From Limnanthes douglasii subsp. nivea (taxonomy: Eukaryota; Streptophyta; Magnoliopsida; Brassicales; Limnanthaceae): a DNA stretch of 64,000 nt. The translations under genes were made by a program, and so were the position numbers. The stretch lies in the NCBI GenBank assembly GCA_036936605.1, contig JAUPFV010000003.1, forward strand, positions 101,193,278 to 101,257,277, written 5' to 3'. Below are positions 56,216-64,000 of the stretch, piece after piece. The notes below the pieces were generated by a model. That model was not told the origin of the DNA and made no database searches. It was given only the letters and a program-made list of their open reading frames with translations. Position 1 is the first letter of the stretch, and the number at the start of each line of letters is the position of its first letter.

Positions 56216-59200
56216 GGACCAAAGCAAAACGGATGACTGGCTCGCTAAGTGGACCCTCAAATGTAAAATGAAACTCGATTGCAGTCAGTTATACGCCCCT
56301 AATCTCTTAAGAGCTATCATTTTTCTAGAGAGCCCGAGTTTAGGTTACATCACACTAAATGACTAATTTTTTTAATGTCTTTCAATCTTATTGAGTTTAA
56401 TTATTATTTTTCAAATATTTCTCGTTTCCAACATGCTTAGCAGATTATTCTAGACTAACCTTCTACTTTCTTTTTAGTTTTACATATATTATTACAAAGT
56501 ATGCAGGTTAAAGCAATGAAGCTAGATTATTCGAAGAAACCATGTCCAACATGTAGCTGAAAGTCAGAGAAATAGAGGAAATCTTAAAGAATTCGCTAAG
56601 AACATACTTATGAAGCCTTTTCTCTCATCGTTCTTAGAACATCTCCGCTTTGTTATGGTTATTCTATCTTGAAGAGAATTCTAAGTTGTCAACCCTCTTG
56701 AGTCTCAGATCTTCTTCGTATCTCAAATCCCCAAAGCTTTCTCATGGTTGCATTCTTAATTAAGATGGAGCAAATCATACAGGTTTGAAGCCGATCAATG
56801 AAAATTTCCAAAGCTCTGGTGAGAGCATCATGCCTCTATTCCTCTAACTTGTCCTCAAGAGCTCATTGAATGTTTTTCTTGAGTTTCCCCTGTGACAAAA
56901 GCTAGAACAAAACTCAATTTGATTTTCTTTATTAAAATTTGGTGCCTCTATTTCAAGTTAGCACCTTCTTATTGTATTTTAAGTTCTCAGGTTGAACATA
57001 TATGTATTCTAAACTTTTAAATTAATAAAAGGGTCTATTTTTATTTTAAAAAATATTATTAATAGTATATATATATATATATATATTTAAAAAAGATAAA
57101 CTGTCAATGATGTTTAATCGTTCGTGACATCAAAAACATAAAATATGATTAAAAAATATAAATATATAATATTAGAAAGAAACTCATTTATATAGTTTTA
57201 GAAAAGTACAATATTCATTAAAATAAAAGAATTACTAAAAATACATCCAAAATTATTCCGTGAAGTTTCATATTTCGATTTTGTTTATATTTATAAATTT
57301 TTCATTCGTCAAGAGACCCTAAAAATCTTTAGAAGTTATGTCATTATTTATAGGGATATCCTACATTTATACGGACCAAAACAAAACGATTGATTTGTTC
57401 GCTAAGCGGACCTTCAAATGTAAAATGAAACTCGATTTTAGTAAGTCCCATGCCTATAATACTTTAAGATTTATCATTTTTCTGGAGAACCTCAGTTTGC
57501 GTTACATCATACTAAGTGACTAATTTTTTTTATGTCTTTCATTTTTATTGAGTTTAATGATTATTTTCCTAATGTTTCTGGTTTCTAACATGCTTAGGAG
57601 GTTATTTCTAACTAGTTTTCTACTTTCTTTTCAGTTATACATATATATTACAAAGTATACACGTTAAAGCAATAAAACATGATTATTCAAAAAGACCAGG
57701 TCTAATATGTAGCTGAAAATGAGAGAAATAGATGAAATCTTATAGAATTCGCGAAGAACATACCTATAAAGCATTTTCTCTCATCGTCCTCAGAACGTCT
57801 CTGCTTTGTTGTGGTTATTCTATCTCGAAAAGAATTCTAGGTTATCACCCTCTTTAGTCTCATCGCTTCTTCGTATCTCAAATCCTCAACGATTTCTCAT
57901 GGCTGCAATCCTAATTCAGATGGAACAAATCATACAGGTTTAAAGCCGATAAATGGAGATTTCCCAAGCTCTGATGACATCATCCTGTCTCTGCTCCTCT
58001 CTTTTTTCCTCATGAGCTAATTGAAGGTTTTGCTTGATTTTTCCTTGTAATAAAAGCTAGAACGAAACTAGATTTGATTTTCGTTTTAAATTTGGTGTCC
58101 TCTGTTTAAAGTTAGCGCTTTCTCATTGTATTTTAAGTTTTAAGGTTGAACATATATGTATTCTAAACCTCTAAATCAATACAAATGTCTCCTTTTTATT
58201 TAAAAAAATATCATTAATAGTATACATATATGTAAGTTGAAAATAGATAAACAATCAAGGTTGTTTATCATTCGTGACATTAAAAAAATAAAATAAAATT
58301 ATAAAATATAAATAAATAATATTAGAAAGAAACTCATTTATATAGTTACATAGAAGTAAGATATTAATTAAAAGAAGGGAATTGCTAAAAATAGTCTCTG
58401 AAGTTTCATGTTTTGATTTTTTAATATTTATAAAATTATCATTCATCAAGAAATGTAAATTTTTTATAAAATATCGCAAATTTATAGGGACCAAAATAAA
58501 GCGACTGACTGACTCGCTAAGTGGACAATCATCCCTGACCCTTTAAGAGATGTCACCTTTATGGAGAACCCGAGTTTAGGTTACATGAGACTAATTGACT
58601 ATTTTTTTATCTTTCAATTTTCTTTATTTTAATGATTATTTTCCTAATGTTTTTGGTTTCTAACATGCTTAAAATGTAATTAAAACTATCCTTCTACTTT
58701 TTCAGTTTTACATATATTATTACAAAATATGCAGGTTAAAGCAATAAAGTATGATTATTCAAAAAATCAGGTCTACCATGTAGCTGAAAGTAAAAAAAGT
58801 AGAGGAAATTCGCAAAGAACATCTTTGCTTCGTTGTGGTTATTCCATCTCGAAGATAATTTTATGTTGTCAAATTCTCAAAGATTTCTCATGGTTGCATT
58901 CCATGGAGCAAATTATACAGGTTTGAAGCAAATAAATGGAGATGTTCCAAACTCCAGTGACAACATCATGTCGATGTTCATCTCTCTTGTCCCCAAGAGC
59001 TCATTGAAGGTTTTGGTTGAGTTTCCATTGTAACAAAAGCAAGAAGATAACTCAATTTAATTTTAGTTGTAAATTTGGTGCTTTTATTTCAAGTTAGCGT
59101 TTTCTCATTGCATTTTAAGTTCTCAGGTTGAATAAAAATGTATTATAAACCTTCAAATCATTAAAAATGTCTTTTTTTATTAAAAAAAAGTTATTAATAG

Positions 59201-59460
59201 TATACATATATGTATGTTGAAAATAGAGAAACTCTCAAGGTTGTTTATCGTTGGTGACATTAACAAACATAAAATATAATTATAAAATATAAATATAAAA
59301 TATAAATAAATAATATTAGAAAGAAACTCATTTATATAGTTTCATAAAAGTAAAATATTCATCAAAGAAAGGACTTGCTAAAAATAGAACCAAAATTATT
59401 GTCTAAAGTTTCATGTTTTGATTTTTTAATATTTATAAAATTATCATTCATCAAAAGATC
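56216..59460 (+). repeat. Three tandem copies of a 1.1-kb unit from the LINE 3' end
   Basis: The word GGACCAAA followed by GCTAAG-GGAC occurs at 56,216, 57,373 and 58,488 (periods 1,157 and 1,115 bp). Each unit continues with a GAACCC/GAGTTT word, TTACATATATTA, ATGTAGCTGAAA, CATACAGGTTT-like sequence, then TTTGGTGCC-like and TAGAAAGAAACTCATTTATATAG, and ends near an ATTCATCAA word. The start of each unit encodes the last residues of the LINE RNase H (best in unit 2, KRTFKCKMKLDFS). The second and third copies carry small deletions. Confidence 0.85.
57066..57087. repeat. (TA)n microsatellite
   Basis: About ten TA units near the end of the first LINE-derived tandem unit; the other two units have only TATACATATATGTA here. 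Confidence 0.85.
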
Positions 59461-59930
59461 CCAAATTTTTTTAGCCGTCTATTTAATTACGGTTTATGCC
59501 ATTATCTACTCCATAAGGTTGTAAAATAGAAAATATACTCTAACCTGATATCGTCATTTCTAAAACTCACTAAAATCATACACACTCAAAACCTAAACTA
59601 ACCAATTTTTTTCCAGCTTTGTAAAATTCAAAACTTATGGCCGAAATGGTAACAAACCTTATTTTTCTAAGGACCAACATGAACATGAAAAATGTATACA
59701 CCCTTCTATATTTCTGTTGTTTTCGAAAAAATGATTTAAAAAAAAATAGATTCGACCCGATAATGACGACCAAGTGGTGTTCGTCACAATGACTTTTGCG
59801 CCATGCTATGACGGACACAATAACCTCAGCGCTAGGACATGTAATTGACGAATTGACCTGTATCATTTTATGTAACTTGTTAACAATTATCTTTTTTTGT
59901 CATTTTTGTAACTTTTTAGGATGTTATGGA
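59461..59930. other. No gene; dispersed repeat
   Basis: No ORF with recognisable content. The part 59,680-59,800 resembles 48,680-48,810, including GTATACAC and GTGGTGTTCGTC words. Confidence 0.4.
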
Positions 59931-60600
59931 TGAGGGAGAATAAAAGACATGGTTAAATTGTAAAGAAGAAATATAATAGGAGAAAATTGTAAGGAAGAAA
60001 TATAATTGGAGAGAATTGTAAAGAAGAAGTATGATAGGAGAGAATTATAAAAAAGAAATTGTATTAGGGGAAAATTGTATAGACTACTAAAGAAGTAGCC
60101 ATTATGAGAAGATGAAAAGATATAGGGACCAAAAGTGTAATAAATGGGAATTAAAGCGTGTAGGACCCGCAATTGGACCACACACGCTTCACAGATCCCA
60201 GGATGAATAGAATACGACTTCCTCTCCCTACTTAACCTAATTCTCTTTTTCTCTCTCTAAAAATACTCGATTAGGACTTGGTATCACAAAATCACCCCTA
60301 AGCATTCTTTAAACTCTTCAGTGGCGCCGTCTGTGGGAAACGAAGATCGTTCTGACGACAATAGCTTCTTGGAAATAGTTCATATTCCGAGGGAAATTAT
60401 GGAAGAGCAAGGGGACGATTTTGTTAACAATTGCGAAGAGAAATTGGTGGGCGACGATTATCGAAACGACATTGAATACGAGGCACGTGGGGCCAGCGAG
60501 TCGGAGACAATTTCGATGACTCAGATCTGTTGGCTCGAAGGAATGAACTGCTGCCGGAGATCGAAAGATTGAAGACAAAAAAGTAAACCGTTAGGCAAAT
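59931..60600 (+). mobile_element. Second Tat LTR and gag start, truncated (copy 4)
   Basis: The LTR ends CTCTTCA at 60,320, followed by G and the primer site TGGCGCCGTCTGTGGGAA (60,322-60,339). ATG 60,399 begins MEEQGDDFVNNCEEKLVGDD, close to the 29-kb gag start, but the sequence loses similarity at about 60,590 after a frameshift near 60,495. The LTR part (about 60,000-60,320) aligns with 28,935-29,295 but lacks 11 bp holding the TATA box. The left half has short GTAAGGAAGAAATATAAT-type tandem units. Confidence 0.8.
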
Positions 60601-61158
60601 CTTTGCTCCATCAGGTACTGAAACATTTAGGTTTTTGATTTTTCTGTGATTTTTTTTCTATACTTCTTTTGATACGTATTTACACGAGCAAGATGAGATG
60701 TTGTTTCTCCGATTCGCGTTTCTCTTTTCCTTTTATCACGTACATGGAACTTGAATCATCGCCTAGTGGCGGTAGATCCTTCTTTGTTTCAGTGATGGGA
60801 TTTAGGATTTTTAATGGTTCGTTGCACGAACCGAAGCGTCAGATACACCTCCCAGTCCCACCTTGACATTTGTTTTCCTAGATTAATGCGTTGAAGCTGA
60901 ATAAGAGATATCGATAAACTTTATTCAATCGATAGTGTCGGTGTATACTCTCGTTTGCTTGAGATCGGCTCTGGTTTTGGTAAAGTCCCGTGGAGACTTT
61001 TAGGCTACTGATTGGCTTTTCGCGGCGAGTTGTATTGGAGCTATGATGACTTTGGTGGTTGCTGGTCCCTCCACTTTCACCAGTCGATTCGTCTACATCA
61101 TGTTCTCAGTGTATCTGGATCGATCTATGTGATATGCCACTAGCTAAGTCCTATACCT
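60601..61158. other. Leader-like sequence of unknown origin
   Basis: Follows the truncated gag. Sequence composition is less AT-rich and looks like host gene or leader DNA (for example CCATCAGGTACTG, an exon-end look-alike, near 60,610). No protein family is recognised in its short frames. Confidence 0.35.
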
Positions 61159-62580
61159 ATGTCTTCGCAGAAGGACAAGTTATCTTCAACCGTGTTTTCT
61201 CTGCTACACCAATGCACAGACCCATAGTTTTAAAAGGCGACGCCGCGGCGGCGCCGCAGCCTGAGGCGCTGAAATCGGAGGCTCAAGCGCCTCATGTCAA
61301 GGCGAGGCCCCCTGATAGATAAGGCGCTCGCCGCGGCGGCGCCTCAGCACTGTGGCGAGGCCCCATAAGGCCCCCTTAAGGCAGCGCCTTATCGATCAGC
61401 CCCAAACAAGTTAAAAAATTCTTCAAATACCTTCCTCTTTTGAATTTTTTTTAAAATCTTTCAACTTCCTAGTTTTTTTATTCTAAACTTAAATTTAAAA
61501 AATAATGACTACCAAACCATTTCCTATTATTATTTAAACTTTTCAAAATTATAAAAGTTGAATCTCTAATTAATTTAAATAGAGCACGTCCCAAAAGCAA
61601 AATACAATTCATCAAGTGTGACACCCTATTCTATTAACCTTAAATTTGAATTCTTGAATTTTATCTTACCTATTAATAAATTTTAAAAAATCTAACAGTA
61701 ACTATTGAGTGCATATAATTATATTTTCAATTTTTTTTGTTATTTTTTACATACTTACTTAATATACTATTACTTCTATCTTCACTTGCCTATAGTCTTA
61801 TCTTAACTAGTTTATAACTTTATATATTCAAAAAATTATACATAAATATTATTTCTCATGAACGGAAAGGCGAGCGCCGCAACCTTCGCAGGCCGCTTAT
61901 CGCCACGAGGCGCCATTAAAAACTATGCACAGACCACAAAACCATAACCCTTACTCATGGTTTCATGATAACGAGAGGTCTCGATCTTGACAACCTTTTT
62001 CTCGGTTCCTTCATTGATGTTTGTTCCTCTCTCGGATTTCATGCTTACGCCTTTTCGGTTTTTGCGCACCAGAAGAAACCCAATACCTATCTCTTTAACA
62101 CCATGATTAAGGCTCTGTGTATTGCGGACTCTGTTACAGCTGCTGTACTCGTCTTCAACGGTATTCAATTCGCGGGGTTGAGACCTGATACGTACTCGTT
62201 CCCTTTTGTGTTGAAAGCTGTCATGAGATTATCGGATACTAAATTGGGAATACAGGTCCACTGTCAAATGGTGGTCTCTGGGGTGGTATCTGATGTTCAC
62301 GTGGTTACCGCCATTGTTCAAATGTACTCGAGTTTCTTTCAGGTTTACGAGGCGGAGAAGCTGTTTGATGAAATGCGTGAGAGATACTGTTCTCTGGAAT
62401 GCCATGCTTGCCGGTTACGCTAAGGTTGGTAAGATGGACGAAGCTCTTCAGTTGTTGGATAGAATGGACCCATCTGTGAGGACTGTAGTCTTGGACTTGC
62501 GTGGTTGCTGGGTATGCTCAGATGGATTGTTCCCATGAAGCTATAGCGGTATTTCGAAGAATGTTGGTCGGTCTACGAAT
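61159..62580 (+). pseudogene. PLS-type PPR protein gene, interrupted by a hAT element
   Basis: Pentatricopeptide repeat proteins bind organelle RNA. The ancestral start appears to be ATG 61,159; 64 nt of coding sequence (including FSLLHQCTD) run to 61,222, where a 705-bp hAT element and an 8-bp duplication intervene. Coding resumes at 61,936 in the same frame with LTHGFMITRGLDLDNLFLGS. PPR motifs follow: PNTYLFNTMIKAL, PDTYSFPFVLKAV, HVVTAIVQMYSS and KLFDEMRER, then after a frameshift near 62,385 WNAMLAGYAKVGKMDEALQL, and after another near 62,492 SWTCVVAGYAQMD and EAIAVFRRML. Reading ends near 62,570. Only about 190 residues remain of a family that usually has over 400, and no E or DYW end is present. 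An internal ATG at 61,965 exists. Confidence 0.75.
61223..61927. mobile_element. Non-autonomous hAT element, 705 bp
   Basis: The terminal inverted repeat is CATAGTTTTAAAAGGCG (left) versus CATAGTTTTTAATGGCG (right, complement). The exact 8-bp target duplication CACAGACC is at 61,215-61,222 and 61,928-61,935, the length typical of hAT. Subterminal regions are rich in GGCG/CGCC words, including the GC-rich 61,236-61,400, while the centre is AT-rich. There is no transposase ORF, so it needs a helper. Confidence 0.92.
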
Positions 62581-62612
62581 TTCTTCCTCCGTCCTCTGAA
62601 GCCTATTGTTTG

Positions 62613-62890
62613 ATGGAGACTATAGACAGTGGAGATAGTGTTGAGGCTATGGAATTTGAAGTTAGTGTTGAGCCCACAGGTAGTAGATGGAAGCAAAGGA
62701 CTTGCGAAGAGAAGACAGCTGCAGTTAATGATGAAATCAGAAGATTGAATCAGCTTCCTGCCAACAGTTCTTACGTCCTTCATCGCTCCAAGGTTCTCAG
62801 TAAAGTTCTACAGCTTTTATCAATTCAGAGAACCCAATTACAGGAACAGGAGCTGGATTCCCTGTTTGCTCGTCTTGCTTTGTGGTTAAG
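62613..62890 (+). pseudogene. Fragment of an unknown conserved plant protein
   Basis: ATG 62,613 opens METIDSGDSVEAMEFEVSVE, followed by EEKTAAVNDEIRRLNQLPAN, SSYVLHRSKVLSKVLQLLSI and QRTQLQEQELDSLFARLAL. The helical, charged pattern looks like genuine coding sequence, and a GT follows at about 62,885 (TTTGTGGTTAAG) as for an exon end. I do not recognise the family with confidence. It directly follows the broken PPR relic, which suggests separate gene pieces joined by rearrangement or capture. Confidence 0.45.
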
Positions 62891-62925
62891 TTTTACATAT
62901 AGTCACCGGACAGCAAGAGACATCG

Positions 62926-63640
62926 ATGGGGATTGGTGATTTCATTACCACTCAGAATGATCATTTGGCGGAGAACACACCCGGTCTCACATCCATCAAG
63001 TCCCTCTGCAGAACTTACACCGACAATAGCCAAAAGGCCATCGGCCAAATCAGCAACACTGTCAAACTCAGTGGCTATTCTTTAAACGAGAATACACCGA
63101 TTCGTCATCCCTCAAAAGTCTTGGTCGTACGTCTTTTGATTTGAGCCTTGAAAAGCTGAACAACCACCTCTTCGACGAAGAAGCACGGGCCAAGATGTCC
63201 CTAGAAACCACTCAAATCGCTAAGAACACTGCCAGTTTTGCTTGCCAGAAGGGTGGAACTATTGTTTTGCTGTCTCTTGGCGACACTGATAAAAATAATG
63301 AAAAAGATGAGGAAATGAAAGTAGTGAAAGCTTAAGTAGATAGCTTGGAAAAAGGCAGTTCTAAATCTTAGGACATTATATATGAGCAGCAGCTAATGCA
63401 TAAAGCAGATTTTATTACCACTCAGAGCGAATTCTTGTGGAAGAACACAATTGATCTCACATCGACCAAATTCCTTTGCCAAACTTCTATCTATAACAAT
63501 GAAAACTTCGTTTGTAAAGTCAGCACCTGTTCTACAAAGAAGTAGGGGCTGATATCACCCGAAAAACAATTCAAATAGCTAAAACCACTGCTGTTTATGC
63601 ATGCCAAGGCAGTCTGAAGATCATTCCTGGTCTATAGAGG
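62926..63640 (+). pseudogene. Duplicated coding-like module of unknown function
   Basis: Two diverged copies with a 470-bp offset. Copy A starts DFITTQNDHLAENTPGLTSI (62,938) and reaches EARAKMSLETTQIAKNTASF then ACQKG in another frame (near 63,240). Copy B starts DFITTQSEFLWKNTIDLTST (63,408) and reaches TRKTIQIAKTTAVYACQG (near 63,600). Both copies change frame, so it is not an intact gene. ORF pieces are 62,926-63,144 and 63,141-63,335. No known domain. Confidence 0.45.
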
Positions 63641-63655
63641 AATTATTGGTCATGA

Positions 63656-64000
63656 CAATTGTTTAAACTGTATGATTCTGTCTCTATTCGTATGCCAATG
63701 AGGTCATTCGTAGACCTTCAAATGAGTAATAAACATACCAACCAGAGGACAGAACATGGTGTGAAAGGACAGATAATCTGTGACACAAGTGTTGAGGCGG
63801 AGAAGACGGATGTTGCTTCTGTTACACCGGCTTTACCAAAGTTAAATCATGAGTTTGAAAGCAAAATTTGCGTCAAAGGTGCTGGCTTGCATGATGAAAA
63901 GGGTCTGACTCTTTCGACGATGCTTTTAGACAACTATCAAGTAGTAGATGCTTCGTTTGGAGTTGAGCCTGTTAGTCAAATAGAAGTAGTAAACGGTCCA
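63656..64000 (+). CDS. Open coding-like stretch running off the window end
   Basis: From the stop just before 63,656 to the last base one frame stays open (115 codons): QLFKLYDSVSIRMPMRSFVD, then MSNKHTNQRTEHGVKGQI, with later KLNHEFESKICVKGAG. The possible first ATG is near 63,691. Composition is coding-like, unlike the AT-rich repeats. It may continue the unknown protein of the preceding module or be a separate exon; no family recognised. Confidence 0.35.

Larger units (their letters stand above)
52690..56350 (+). mobile_element. L1-type LINE with RNase H domain
   Basis: ORF1, ORF2 (endonuclease trace, RT) and a C-terminal RNase H follow in order on one strand without LTRs. This is the layout of plant L1 elements. 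Internal deletion in the endonuclease, a changed RT catalytic motif and several stops make it inactive. Its 3' end is repeated in tandem downstream to about 59,460. No poly(A) tail or target duplication could be defined. Confidence 0.8.

Noticed and set aside
58255..58494. 79-codon minus-strand ORF
   Set aside because: AT-rich Asn/Ile/Phe-rich frame across a tandem-repeat unit border, with no coding signal.
61236..61400. GC-rich block taken as a CpG-island promoter
   Set aside because: It is the subterminal GGCG-rich region of the hAT element defined by inverted ends and 8-bp duplications.

Overview
The window reads as nuclear DNA of a flowering plant, most likely a dicot. It is AT-rich, has GT-AG introns and TATA-box promoters, and carries fragments of typical plant genes: a PLS-type PPR protein, a vacuolar-type alpha-mannosidase, a TCP11-like protein and a phospholipase D. 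Almost everything recognisable is a transposable element or a relic of one. I see no clearly intact ordinary host gene, and no rRNA, tRNA or CRISPR array. The species cannot be told from the sequence.

Layout: 1-2.5 kb holds relics of a plant-mobile-domain gene and a MULE transposase. At 4.9-8.7 kb lies a badly decayed Tat-like Ty3/gypsy gag-pol. At about 11.1-23.4 kb is a large MULE-type DNA transposon of the class that carries a Ulp1-like (C48) protease. It has a ten-exon protease gene on the plus strand, a small very acidic ORF with its own TATA box, and a two-exon MURA-like transposase with SWIM finger on the minus strand; introns and spacers are full of related short repeats. At 24.8-39.5 kb is a Ty3/gypsy element with LTRs and a CCTAG target duplication. 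It is interrupted by a truncated Tat-like element (about 28.9-32.8 kb) and by a complete 4.77-kb retroelement (32,813-37,581).

That inner 4.77-kb element is the most striking feature. Its two 377-bp LTRs look identical, it has GAGAA duplications and a tRNA-iMet primer site, and it holds one uninterrupted 1,338-codon ORF. The ORF joins a retroviral-type Gag to intron-less pieces of three unrelated plant genes: a GH38 alpha-mannosidase, a TCP11-like protein and a phospholipase D. It appears to be a young, non-autonomous, gene-capturing retrotransposon, comparable in principle to maize Bs1.

From 41-47 kb there is a third decayed Tat-like element (minus strand) with tandem repeats beside it. A FAR1/MULE-like transposase relic lies at 49.2-50.4 kb and a plant-mobile-domain relic at 51.5-52.0 kb. 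An L1-type LINE (52.7-56.3 kb) has its 3' end repeated three times in tandem to about 59.5 kb. A second copy of the 29-kb Tat LTR, lacking the TATA box, follows at 59.9-60.6 kb. The last 3 kb is a patchwork of gene pieces: a PPR gene split in its coding region by a 705-bp hAT element with an 8-bp target duplication, then an unknown conserved fragment, a duplicated 470-bp module and an open coding-like stretch running off the end.
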